Part shown: in pieces, positions 1-11,437 of the stretch
Position numbering within the stretch: position 1 is the first letter of the stretch
How the letters are laid out: each line of letters begins with the position of its first letter
Assembly: GCA_008330645.1 (NCBI GenBank)
Contig: VLTN01000102.1
Span: forward strand, 1 to 58,484
Origin: Cafeteria roenbergensis
Lineage: Eukaryota > Sar > Bigyra > Bicosoecida > Cafeteriaceae
Direction: 5' to 3'
Length of the DNA: 58,484 bases
Translations under genes and position numbers: made by a program
The notes under the pieces: model-generated
The model's database searches: none
What the model was told of the DNA's origin: nothing
What the model saw: only the letters and a program-made list of their open reading frames with translations

Positions 1-761
1 TGCGGCCGGCCCGGCTCCAGCGGCAGAAGCGTGCCTCCGGTGGGTGCGAGGCTTCGTCAGCTACAGGCGCGTGCGGTTCGGCGTGGTCAGCCTGGCAGCC
101 TGTGGCGCGCTCACCGGCGCGGCGGTCGCTCTCTACGGGCACAGGTGTTTGCACGACGCATACATCTACCACCTCGGCCGTACGGACCCTCGGCACAACT
201 TTTCGCCGTACTTTTATTCGCTGTACCTGGCCGACGGCACTGCCGGCGCTGCGAGCCTGGGGCTGGCAGCCTTCCTGCCGCAGCTAGCTGTGGTGCTCGC
301 AGCGGGGTTCGGGCTCTACCGCGACCTCCCGCTCGCGATGCTGGTGCAGGCGGTCGCGTTTGTGGCGCTGAACAAGGTCTGCACCGCGCAGTACTTTCTG
401 TGGTGGCAGGGGCTGCTGCAGTGGCCGCGGCGGCGGCGCGGCTGGGGGCGCCTCGCTCGCGGGACTGGTTTTCCGCCTCGGCGGGGTGGGCGCTGGTTGC
501 CGCGCTGTTCTTGGCGGGGCAGGCTGGGTGGCTGCTTCAGGCGTCCGACCTGGAGGAGGGCGGGCGTCAGACGTTCCTCGGCGTGTGGGGAGCGGGCCTC
601 GTGTTCCTGGCCGTGAACACGGTCGTGATGGTCGGGCTGGTGCTGGCCGGCCGGGGCGCGCCCCGGTGTTCCACCGCGGCGGGCTGGTGAAGCTGGGCGC
701 TGCAGCTGGGGGGGGTGCCATCGCGCCTGTGGAGTGGGCGCTGCAGGCGGCAGGGCTGTAG
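1..761 (+). CDS. PIGM: GPI mannosyltransferase I (PIG-M), 3' part, copy A, frameshifted
   Basis: C-terminal half of the ER mannosyltransferase that adds the first mannose to the GPI-anchor precursor. The start lies left of the window. Family-typical text is readable: an HNFSPYFY block, an AAFLPQL block and a KVCTAQYFLWW block among hydrophobic membrane segments, ending at TAG 759-761. Compared with copy B, one C is missing at about 418-421 and another at about 661-664, both in C runs, so the frame breaks twice. These look like homopolymer sequencing errors or allele-specific lesions; the protein is otherwise the same. Confidence 0.85.
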
Positions 762-1072
762 CGCTGCCCTGCCGCGCTAGCCGGTGGGGGTGTCTTGCTT
801 GCGTGCTTACGGGCGGACCGCTGCAGGCTGTTGAGAGGCGCGCGCCAATGAACCGTGGGCTGGTGGGCGCCGTTTGGGCACCGGGCCCGCGAACCCGACA
901 CACACCAGTCACGAGTGGCACGAGTCATCGCCGCTCGGCACGCGCTCAGAGGGAGAAGACGGCACGCTCCTCTGCCTCGCGCCGACGCCACGGCCCCCGG
1001 GCCACCTGCCCCAGCGCGCTGTCCCCCGCTGCATGCCACCGCAGCGGCGCAGCGAGGCTGGCGCCGCTTGCA

Positions 1073-1126
1073 CCCCCCCCCCCCCTTCCCCCCCTCTTCT
1101 CCGTCCCCCCCCGCCCCCCCCCCCCG
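1073..1126. repeat. C-rich polypyrimidine tract between convergent genes
   Basis: Long C runs broken by short TT and G interruptions sit between the end of PIGM and the end of the convergent minus-strand gene. The same tract is at about 34,647-34,699 in copy B with different run lengths. Apart from this tract I see nothing in the 385-base spacer 762-1,146. Confidence 0.8.
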
Positions 1127-1146
1127 CCTTGCGAGCTCGGCCAGCC

Positions 1147-2677
1147 TCAGGGCTGCTGCCAGGCGTCGTACTGGGCGGGGTCGTTGGCCTCGTCCTTGTG
1201 CCAGGGCCAGAGCTCGCCGTCGCGGACCGAGAGCTCGGGACGCTCCGGCCGGAACGTGTACTCGTCCTCGCCCAGCCTATCGAACTCCGCGGAGGGGGGG
1301 TACGGGGCCGCTTCCTCGTCGCCCTCCAGCACGAGCGTGGACCCCATCCCCTTGCCCGGGAAGCCCGGCCTGCCCGTGTTGCGCAGCCTGGAGAAGAGGA
1401 ACAGAGCCGGGTCGTAGTCGGGCACCCCGAAAATGTCCTCCGCGGTGGCGAGCGTCGAGAACTCCTCGTAGCGGTTGTTGGTCAGGTCCCAGTCGCAGCG
1501 GGGGGAGGAGATGTGGAAGGGCAGGATGGCCTCAACCACCCAGCGGTGTCGCGTCCGCTGCACCCACCACAGCTCGTGGGCGCCTTCGCACAGCACCCTG
1601 GAGCTGTTGCCGCGGTACGTCGTGCTTATCACGGTGGAGCGGTAGCCGCTCGCGAACTGGCCCCGGAGGCGGGCCTGGGCCAGCACCTCGCGCCGCCCAG
1701 GCCGGTGAATTTCCAGGAAAGTTCCGCAGTTGGGGTCGTTCCGGAACTCGCCGCCGCACTCTACGATGTAGGCCGTCTGCGTGACTCCGAGCTGCAGGCA
1801 CAGGGGGATCATTGCGCCGTCCGCAGGGGCTCTGCACGGCTCGTTGGCGATGACGGACGAGTTGTGGTTCCAGCAGCGGGGCAGCTGCGGCGACGGCAGG
1901 CGGGCGATGCGCTTCTCCAGGCATCGCTCGAACGGGTCGAACAGACCGTTGCACCGCTCGTCCACAATGGTCTCGTAGTCAGGCAGGCGGGATGCCTCCT
2001 CGGGCAAAAGCTCCCCCGAGGGCGGAACGCACAAACCTGGCCATAGGTGGAGCTCTCCGGGTCCTTGTCGAAGGCGTGAAACTCGGGAGCAGCAGCGGTG
2101 TCGTTTTGCAGCATTGAAACACGGAATCCCGGCCGGGTCAACAATTGACGCCGATGGTGTAGTCGGTGGGGGCGGCTCCAGCCTGCAGCGCGCGTGATAA
2201 TCGTTTGCAAAAGGCAGCGGAGGGCAGCTTGCACTGGACGGCAGTCAGTCGGCGGCCCTGATGGCCGCGCAGGCCTCCGCGCGCGCACCCCCTTCCGCCG
2301 TGGAGGAGGGCATGGCCGCAACAGAGTCACACATGCGCTCCAAGCAAGGTGGCCGCCCGCGGTGCAGTGTGCCCAGGGGGCGCCTCGCGGACTCACTGGT
2401 AAACTGTCGAAGCGAGAAGCGCTTCGGATAGAAGATGTCCACCAGGTCGGGGTGCTGCTTGAGGAACGGTGTCGAGGTCCGTGCCGAGCCCTCTCCCATC
2501 TCTTGCTCGTACAGGGACCGTCCCGCGGCGGAAAGCGGGCTGGCCGCTGGCGAACTGCAGCGCAACGCAGCGACTAGCGCCACTGCCAGCACCCGGGCGA
2601 CACAGCAGCTCGCAGCCAGCGGCCAGCCGTAGCGCGAACCTTGCAGATCTGCCGGCCGGGCCGGCGAGCTGGCGCAT
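1147..2677 (-). CDS. Secreted Cys-rich protein, unknown function, copy A (frameshifted)
   Basis: Copy A version of the gene described at 34,721-36,248. Exon 2 (2,182 down to 1,147) reads cleanly from about 2,034 to the stop. The start at 2,677, the GTGAGT donor at 2,396 and the CTGCAG acceptor at 2,183 match copy B (intron 214 nt against 215). The first exon and the 5' end of exon 2 contain many small indels relative to copy B, which destroy the signal peptide frame. This noise begins near 2,030 and continues into the next gene, so it is a property of the region, not of this gene alone. Confidence 0.7.
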
Positions 2678-2855
2678 TCCGTCCGGGCTCACTCGGTGGT
2701 TGCTCGCTGCAACGCTGCCGTCAAGGCAACCGATGGCAGAGCGCTGCAATGCCCTTGGCCACGCCCAAATACTCGGCCGCCTGCATTTCCTGCGCGAGGT
2801 GGCCACTGCCTCGGTTGCGGCGGCAGCCAGGGCAGGCCGCCCACCACTGGCTGGT

Positions 2856-4639
2856 ATGCGGCGTTGCGCCTCTGCTATCCGTTGTTTCTGCCCTGCTTGC
2901 GCTGGCGGGGGGATCGGGCGATCCAGTCGCCGGAGTCCACGGAGGCAGTGCCCAGGCTCAAGGTCCGTCTCACCAGGAGCTCGTCCGCCCTGCCACGGAG
3001 CGAGGTTTCCTGTGCCCCAAGTGCGGCGCAGTGGTCGCCCGCGGGGTACACTACATGGGGGGCACGCCTGAGGCTCGGTTTCTGAAGGCTGCCATGGCCG
3101 AGCCTTCGCTCGGTGCAGCCGGCACCGTGCTGCGCTTCTCCAACCCCATGACCAACGACGAGCACGACGTGGTCCGCTTCACAGAGGCAGAGGGCGCGTG
3201 AGCTGTCGGGTGCGGGCCGCTGCGAGATCCGGGCGTCGCTGTCGTCGCGTTGGGCACCCGCGGGCCGGGGCTGCAGCAGCCGCTGGCGCACCGTCCAAGC
3301 CGACTGTGCCGACGCCACAGTCCCTTCCGCTCAGCGAACCTCGCGACCCGCTGGCCCGAAGCCGCCTCTTCCCGCCCCCCCCGCGCTGCGCTCAAACCCT
3401 CCGCCGCGCCGCCCGGCCCCGCCTGGCTCCACCCCATCGCGCCGTCGTGCTGTCTGCCACCTCTTCCGCAGCGTGACGGACGGCGACTCTCACACCGCAG
3501 TGTCCTACTTCCCTGGGTACAGCCTGGTCGCAGGTGCGCTCGCGCGGAGTGCAAGCACCGCTTGGGGGATGGCAGTTCGAACAAGCTCGTCGCGGGTCCG
3601 CGTGAACCCCGCCGTGGCAGCTGCAGCTCAGCGAGCCAAGGCCGCGGCCAGGACCCTCCAGCGCGACGAAGCCCCGGGCCCGGCCGCGCGCGCCCCGCGG
3701 ATCGTCGCATTACTATTGGACGGCCGCGCCCAGCACTCTCCAGCCGCGGAGGATGCGGCCATGGCGCCTCTGCGTGGCTCCTGCGCTGAGCTCCGCAGGC
3801 GGTTCTGGACCTACGGAGTGTGCCCACGAGCGCGAAGTTGAACCCAGTTTCATGTCAAGCCCGAAGTCGGCGTCCAGGTTCGCAGAGCAGCTCTGCAACG
3901 GCGACGCGATTGGGCTCCACTCCGCAGGCGGTGCGGACCCGTCTTGGTCGCTGGCACCCGAAGCCCAAGGCGCGGCGTCACAGGAGAGCACGAACCCCAA
4001 GTACTTTCACGTCCCACTTCTTCGACGGGGGCCAGCACTGCGACGAGACCGGCAAGGGGCGTCAGACGGAGTCCAGTACCTGTGCTGCAAACGCGTGCAC
4101 AACGCCATCATCGCGGTGGACGAGCCGGACGTGTGCTCCTACAAGGTGCAGGTCTGCATTCGGGTTGCCTGCGAGGACCAGCCGCGGCCGGCCAGGCGGC
4201 CGCAGAGTCGGCCGACGTTGGAAGTGGGCAGCGGCAGCGGCAGCGGCAGCGGCAGCGGCAGCGGCAGTGGCAGTGGCAAGCGCAGCGGCAGCGCAGGCGC
4301 AGCGGCAGCGCAGCGTTCAGCGGCAGCGGCAGCGGCAGCGGAGCGCAGTGGCAGCAGGCGCGGCAGCTGGCAGCTGGCAGCGGCAGCGGCCAGCGCGGCG
4401 GTGAGTGAGGATGGCGGCCCCGCCTCGGTCTCAGAGATCCAACTCGGAACGCGCGGATCAGAGGCGGCTGGGGCTGCAATCGGGCGTGCGCGCCGGATTC
4501 ACCTGCGGAGCCGCTGCCAGAGGCGCCTGCTGGCGCGCCGGCGCGGTTCTTCGGGCTGCTCTGGCCATCCCTTCTGGGAGACGAAAGTGAAGCGCTCGCT
4601 TGGGTCAAGCGCGTGGATGTCTTCACGGGCTTCTCGTGA
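2856..4639 (+). CDS. CULT domain-MRH lectin fusion, copy A (frameshifted)
   Basis: Copy A version of the gene at 36,421-38,190. Exon 1 runs 2,856-3,197, the intron 3,198-3,471 (274 nt, GTGAGC donor, CGCAG acceptor, same length as copy B), and exon 2 3,472-4,639. Several one-base indels scramble the frame in both exons. At the CULT-MRH boundary, however, copy A is locally in frame (reads AELRRRFWTYGVC), whereas copy B has a one-base shift. This is useful evidence that the two domains belong to one reading frame. The Gly-Ser hexanucleotide repeat is shorter and interrupted here. Confidence 0.7.
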
Positions 4640-4948
4640 GGCGCGGTGCGGGCCTGCGTGATTCTGAGAGGGTTGCGTTTTTTGCGGGCGGAGCCTGCGA
4701 AACGATGCATACGCACGCCCGCTCAGACCGCCGGCGGCCACAAGACCGCCGTCGAAGCGAGTGTCACGCGCGTCGTCGCTTTGTCGCCTGTTTGCCTGCA
4801 CCCCCTCCCCCGCTGGCAGGTGCCATTCGTCGGCGCCATCGCGGGGCAGAGCCAGCGGATGCAGTCGAAAGGGCACCGGTTTGCCGTGCACTTGCCGCGG
4901 CGTGTCAGGCACAGCCGGGCCGCCTGCGCCCTGCCCAGGCCGGCAGCG

Positions 4949-5511
4949 ATGGGAATGGGATTCGAGCAGTCCTGCGAAGCGTCTATCCTCTTCGACGGGT
5001 GGGAGACCACGTCCTGCGGCAGCTACGTCGGCGCTGTCATTGCAAGTGGTTCTTGTTGCCGTGCTCCGCCAGGCGCTTGCGGCGCTTCGCCGCGGCCTAA
5101 GGTCGCGGGCGAAGGCGTCCCGGGTGACCCTCCGAGACGAGGACGGCGCTGAGAGTTTGGGTGCCGATGAGCCCGGGGGCCAAGGGGGCGATCCAGCTCG
5201 CATCAACTCGCGGGGTTCCCCGAGATGAGGATGCGCTGCTTAGCAGACGCAAGCCCGGGCTCATCGCCGACTACCGCAGCCATCCCGCGGTTGCTCGCAT
5301 TGCCGTCGTTGTGGATGCGGTGCTCGCCCTCGCTGTCGGGATAATCGGCGCGTTCAACATGCTGATTCTGATGACCATGAACTGGGGTTTGTTCCTCGGC
5401 GTCTGCGTTGGCGAGGTCGTCGGCATGGTCATTTTTGACCCAGCAGTCCCGATGTCGGACTGGCAAGCCAGACTTGCCGGGGGAACGGGGGACGTGGATA
5501 CGTGCCATTGA
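4949..5511 (+). CDS. CTR: CTR-family copper transporter, copy A (two frameshifts)
   Basis: Same gene as 38,495-39,055. Relative to copy B there is an extra A at about 5,044 (inside the first membrane segment) and an extra G at about 5,158-5,161, so no single frame covers the gene. The C-terminal 116 residues, with the second and third membrane segments, are intact from 5,161 to the stop at 5,509-5,511. The upstream flank 4,640-4,948 and the downstream spacer 5,512-6,175 show nothing I can identify. Confidence 0.8.
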
Positions 5512-6175
5512 ATGGCGGCGGCTGCTTCAACTTGTGTGTGCATTGAGCGGCCGGTGCAGCCGAATCTGAGCCAGTGCGTGCGCTTCCGAGCAAGTCCAAG
5601 CCTGACGGGGAGCGGTTGCTGGTCCACTCTGTCGCACGGAAGCGAGCCCTAACACCCGCCGGCTTGCTGGGCCGTGCGCGGGCGGGCGCGGCAGCTCGTG
5701 CGTCGGCGACCCGACGCTCGTCACCCCGCACCCCGCCCGTCGAAGCCTCGGCCGGAAAGGAAGCCGCGCAGCGCCACGCTCGTGCGCGAGGGCGGAGCAG
5801 CATCGAAGGTCGCCCTTTGGGGGGGCGGGGGGCGGGCCGTGCAGCCATTGGCGCGGGAAGCGCGGCTCGGGGCGACCGACTCGCCCCTCGAGCGATTGCC
5901 TGCCACTGTTGTTTTGCACGGCCATTCCGCACTGCAACGCCAGGACCGGCCGGCTGCTGTCGGCCGCCCGGGCGCGCCCGCGCCCCCCCCGCCACCCCTT
6001 GCTCCGGCAAAACCTCAACTTGGTCGCTCTGAGGGCGACCGGGCAGGGCAGGCGGCGCCTCTTGGGCCAGGGCGTGGGCGGGAAGGGCGGGAAGCGGCGA
6101 CGTCCCGCTCTGCCCGCCGCTCGGTGACCTCGGAATTCCGGCACTCCGACCCCGCTCAACTCGAGAGTCTGGGTG

Positions 6176-9100
6176 ATGGCCTCCTCTGGGCGGCTAGAGT
6201 TCCGCATTGAGGGATGACGTGCACCGGCTGCTCGTCAGCCGTGCAGGGCGCAATGATGACGGTGGACGGCGTGACAGGCGCCGAGTGAGCCGGCGCCAGC
6301 TGCGTTGTGCTGCCACGGGGGGGGCGCGTGCCACGGCGATTGCGTCCCCCCCCCAAGTCTCGACGCGGTGCCAAAAGCTGGCACTTCGTTTTGCCCAATC
6401 ACCCCCTGCAACCCTGTTGGGAGGGGATCACGGCTGACGGAACCCGCTTCTGCGCGGGCAGCTCGTTGTCAGGCAGCTCGCGAGTCGCCATCAGTTGCAG
6501 CAGCGCGGCGCACCTTGGGGCGCCCGCCAGTGGCCAGCTGCCCCGCTGCCTCTCTGCGCCCGCCGAGAGCCCCGCCCTCGCAGCATTTCGGTCATGGCAG
6601 GCAAGGCCGTTGTCAAGTTTGACTCGGCCAGGCCCGTGGACGCGGAGGCGGTGGTGCGGGCCGTCGAGGACGCTGGCTTCGAGGCCCAGCCGCTCAAGGC
6701 CAAGCCCGCCCGGGCCGCCAGGACCGAGGCCCGCCTCTCTGTAGAGGGCATGACATGCGCATCATGCTCGGGCTCCGTCCAGCAGGCACTGGAAGCCATT
6801 GACGGAGTGCTCGATGCCAAGTGAGGACTGGCAGTCGCAATCGAACCTCACAGAGGCCCGCCCTGCCCTTGCTCGAGACCCTAGCTGCCCGCGCGCCTTG
6901 CAAAGAGCCGTACCGTGCCCGCTGCCTATGCTTGCATGGGCGTGGTCGCGCTCGCAGGGTCGCACTGCTGAGCCACGAGGCCAAGGTCGTTTTCGACCCA
7001 CGGTCACGACCGCCGCTGCGCTCGCCGAGGCCATTAGCGACATCGGGTACGACGCAAGCGTAAAGTCCGAGACCAAGGTGGCGAGCGGTGCTGTCCGGAA
7101 GGACCTGTCGGCCCCCTGTTCAGCTGCGGGTGCTCCGCGGAGCAGATGCGGCCGCCGTGCTTGCAGCTGTGCGCGCCCTCCCGGGCGTGGGCGAGGCCGA
7201 GCTCTCGGCCAAGGGAGCCCTCGTCGCTCGTCGCGGTGCCGAAAAGGGGGCCTGGCTCCGTCAGCGTCACGTCAGGGACGCAATTGTGTCAGCGGGGGGG
7301 ACGCCGCGCCCGCCCAGGTCGGGGGCAGGCCCCTCCAGCAGCACCGGCAGCGGCGCCGACGGCGCTGGCGACAATGACGACGATGAGGACGACGATGAGG
7401 ACGACGCCCACGACAGCTCAGCCAGCCGCGACCAAACCAACGCGGAGCGCACGGCCAAGGAGATCGCGCACTGGCGGTTTAACCTCATCCTCGCCCTGAT
7501 TCCGACCATTCCCATCACCTTCTTCACGCTGGTTCTGGGCCAGATCATCCCAGGATCCATCCCCGCGCTGGACGTGCATGTGGTTCCCGGCCTGATGCTG
7601 CGCATGCTCCTCGCGTGGGTGCTGGCGACGCCCCTGCAGTTCGTCGTTGGATGGCCCTTTCATGTACCACGCCTGGCTGCGCCTGCGCGGCGGCTGCACC
7701 ATGGGAATGGACTTCCTCATCGCCATCGGCACGCTCACGGCCTATCTTTACTCCGTCGTGGAGCTGTCCATCGCCATCGCGTCGGGCGGCGAGCACAAGG
7801 CCGCGGACTTTTTCGACGCTGGCGCGCTGATTCTGACCTTTGTGGTGCTCGGGAAGTACCTTGAGAGCGCCGCCAAGGGCCGCACGGCCTCGGCGCTGAC
7901 CTCCCTGCTGATGCTGCAGCCGGACGAGGCGGCAGTGCTCGAGCCAGCCGGGGCAGCAGCGAGCGCAGAGACCGCGGCGGCTGCGGCTGCTGCCGAGCAG
8001 GCGGAGGCGGAGTCGGGTGGCCCTGTGGATGCGGCAGAGGTGGAGCTGTCGACCGTGCATGCGACCAAGCCGCCTGCGGCCGCCGGGGAAGGCCGCCCGA
8101 GAGCGGACGAGGAGGACGGCGGGGACGAGGAGGACGCCGAGGCGAGTGCCGAGGCCGTCGCCATGGGCGTGTTCTCGGCCTCCCGCCCCCCCGGGTCTTG
8201 TGGTTCGGACGGTGGCTGTGAGCGAGCTGGAAGAGGGCGACGTGGTGCGCGTGGCGCCGGGGGCGCGAGTGCCGGTGGACGGCGTGGTGCTGGCCGGCCG
8301 CAGCGTGGCCGACGAGTCGGCCATGACTGGCGAGAGCATGCCTGTTCGGAAGCACCCCGGGTCGGAGGCGCTCGCCGCCACAGTCAACACGGGGTCGGGC
8401 GCGCTGCTGGTGCGCGCCACGCGTGTGGGCGCCGACACGGCAATCGCTAACATCGTCAAGCTGGTGGAGGACGCTCAGCTCTCCCAGGCCCCGGTCCAGG
8501 CCATTGCGGACCGCATCTCGTCCGTGTTCGCCCCCTCGGTGCTCGTGGTCGCTGCCATCTCTGCGGCAGCCTGGGCCATTGCGCTGGCAGCCGGCGGCGT
8601 GCCTGCCGACTGGGTGCCAGCGTCCCTCGGGGACGTGGCCTTTTGTCTGCGGTTCGGGCTCTCGGTGGTTGTGATCGCCTGCCCGTGCGCCCTCGGCCTG
8701 GCCACGCCCACGGCAGTTATGGTGGGAACGGGGGTGGGGGCGCGCCTCGGAGTGCTGATCAAGGGGGGCGAGCCCCTCGAACTGCTTCACGGCGTCGACA
8801 CCATCGTCTTCGACAAGACTGGAACGCTCACCGTCGGAAAGCCGCGCGTTGTGAGCGTGAGCATGCTTGGCGACCAGAAGCCTGCCAGCGAGGGCGCTGG
8901 GGCCGGGTGCTGCGCAGGCAAGCCAACCTCGTCACTGACCCCTGTCGCCGCCCAAGGGGGAGCGGGCGCGAGCGATGCCTCCGCGACTTCGTGCTGCTCT
9001 GGAGGCAGCAGCGCAGTCAAGGCGCCGGCGTCCACTGCCGCCGCCAGCTCGCGAGTCCAAGCCCGGCGGATGCTGGCGCTGGCCGCGGCGGCTGAGCGAG

Positions 9101-10290
9101 GGAGCGACCACCCGCTCGCCCGCGCCATTGTGTCTGGCGCCGTGGACGTGCTGGGCGAGGCAGAGGCGTCGCTTGGCGCCGACCGCTTCAACGAGGAGGC
9201 AGGTCACGGTGTCAGCGCCACCGTGGAGGGGAGCGCCGTGCTTGTGGGGACTCGGCGGTGGATGGCGCGCCACGGAATGGTGCTGACCGCCTCGGCGGAG
9301 GAGGAGACCGCAGCGATGGAGGTGCTTGGCCGCACCGCCGTGCTGGTGGCCATCGACGGCGCCGTTGCCGGGGTCATAGCGCTGGCTGACGAGATCAAGC
9401 CCGACGCACGCGATACGGTCACGCGCCTTCAGGCCATGGGCGTCACGGTGAGGATGCTAACGGGCGACAACCGCCGCGCTGCCGCCACAGTGGCACGTGA
9501 GCTGGGCATTCCGACGGACCTCGTGCAGGCCGAGGCGCTGCCCTCGGGCAAAATTGCCACTGTGGAGGCGTTGCTCGACGAGGGCCGCCAGGTGGCGATG
9601 GTGGGCGACGGGATCAACGACGCGCCCGCACTGGCCAAGGCCACAGTCGGCGTGGCCATCGGCGCCGGCACGCAAGTAGCCATGGACGCGGCGGACGTGG
9701 TGCTGGTGCGCTCCGAACTGGCGGACATCGTGACGGCCGTGGACCTGAGCCGAGTGACTTTTCGCCGAATCTGGATCAATTACTTCTTTGCCTTCATTTA
9801 CAACACCCTTGGCATCCCCGTGGCGGCGGGGGCTCTATACCCGGCGCTGCGCGTGGCGCTGCCCCCCGAGCTGGCGGCGCTGGCAATGGCCCTCTCGTCA
9901 GTGTGCGTCGTTCTGTCGTCGCTGGCGTTGCACCGCTACAAGCCTCCTCGCGTGGGAGGTGCGCGGCGCCCGTCGGGTGGAGCTAGTCCTGAGGAAGGCG
10001 GCACATCTGATCTCGAAGCTGAAGCCGCCTCGGAGCTGACGTCGCTTCTGCTTGAGCCCGGATGCAGCTGTGACTGCGGCACGGCCTGCGCGGCAAACAA
10101 CCGGCTCCATGCTGTCAGGGACCGCTCTGGCGGCGCCAGGGTCGCAGAAGCCGCCATTGAGGCGCTTTTCGAAGTTCGAGGCCAGACAGGCACTTGCAAG
10201 TGCGGGTGCGTTTGCACAACCGTCGAAGGAAAGCTTGCGCCTGCGAAGATTCAGGTGGCCCCGGCTCATCCTACGGGCGAGAGTGCATGA
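6176..10290 (+). CDS. ATP7: Cu(I)-transporting P1B-type ATPase (ATP7/CopA-like), copy A, frameshifted
   Basis: Same gene as 39,720-43,833. Exons are 6,176-6,284, 6,584-6,820 and 6,958-10,290, with introns of the same lengths as in copy B (299 and 137 nt). Frame-breaking differences from copy B lie at about 6,211 (one G lost), 6,996 (one C lost), 7,111-7,116 (one C gained), 7,655-7,660 (one T gained) and 8,183-8,202 (altered C run). From about 8,200 to the end the catalytic core is intact and almost identical to copy B. The first HMA metal site reads CTGC here against CTSC in copy B. Near the C terminus one codon differs (Lys against Gln). Confidence 0.88.
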
Positions 10291-11437
10291 GGCTGGGCCG
10301 CCGGCTGCCCGGGGGCGTGTCACGCCGCAACGACCAGAGCAGTTGCTGCCTTTTGTTGCGTGCTGTTGCCCGACTCTCCTGCCCCTTTTCGAACGAGCTC
10401 CAGGCGTTTTGCTTCGGCGGGGCGGGGAGCGGGATGAACCGTGCAGTCACAGCAGGCTTGAAGCCATGGGCCCTGCCGGGAGCACTCCACACATTGCGAA
10501 CAGCCTTGTGGCCGGCTACAGGCCGGGTCAGTGCTCCGGGGCGCAATGTGTTTGGTAACCACGGGCCCCGGAGTCCACCACGAAACGTGCTGTAAGACTG
10601 ACAACCGTGAATCTGTCCAGAGCCGGCAGTTCGTGCCCGAGAGTCCCACACCAACCTTGCTGTCTTGTTCCTGATTGGTGGAGTGCAGGCGTGGCTCGCC
10701 GATGATGATTTAATGGCAAGAGGCCAAGCGCCCGAAGCGCACGCTTTGCCAGAGAGCTGCTTGTCCTGGCCGCCCACGCAGGCGGGCAGACCAGAGCCCA
10801 GGACAACCCTGGGTTACGCAGGGGGCACCCCCAGTACGCTGTGGGGAAGCCGCGAAGCCCAAGAGAGCGCCGAGACGCACGCCGGCTCTGCCGGGGTAGA
10901 CTCTACGTCTGCGGACCAATGCGAACCCAACCGGGCACCGGCCTATCCGCCCTGTGCCACCGCCCTCCCCCCCCCAGCCAACACCCCATCCCCTGCACGA
11001 GCTGCCTCCACCAGCACAGCGATAAGCATGGCGAGTATAGTCACTTCAGCTCACCCGCTGCACGACAGCGCCCTGGCGATGCGCTCACCGATGGAATGTG
11101 GGCGTGTCTCGTTGTCTTGCCGGCCATCTCCTGAAACGAAGCACCGCACTACCACCGATGATTCGGGCAAGATCACAAGCAGATCGCTACATTCCAGGGC
11201 CAAGCGCGGCACCAGCCTCTGAGAAAGCGGCAAGACTGTAACATGGAGGCAGCTGGTCACCGCGCGATTGGCCAATCGAAGTCCCTTCGATGCCAGCTCA
11301 GCCCAGCCCTGCACACGCAGCGCTCGAGATCGGGCCCGGGCTCTAGGGTCATCGCAGAAGCACTCGAGGCATCCAATTCAAGCGGACGAGCCACCTATCA
11401 CGAGGCAGAGTGCAAAGGGGCACAGAAAAAGGGACGA
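10291..11437. other. Intergenic spacer between ATPase and giant gene, copy A
   Basis: About 1.15 kb without a gene I can support. An open frame at 10,665-11,222 is shared with copy B but has no recognisable domain, signal peptide or splice context. The segment just before the giant gene should hold its promoter, but I see no motif I can name. The copy B equivalent is 43,834-44,978. Confidence 0.5.

Noticed and set aside
874-2046. 390-codon plus-strand frame (and copy B 34,448-35,620)
   Set aside because: It overlaps the minus-strand Cys-rich gene, whose Cys spacing, signal peptide and consistent intron make it the better reading. It also runs across the poly-C tract, where run lengths differ between copies.
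10665-11222. 185-codon frame between ATPase and giant gene (and 44,207-44,764)
   Set aside because: No domain, signal peptide or splice context; conservation between copies is explained by the duplication of the whole region.
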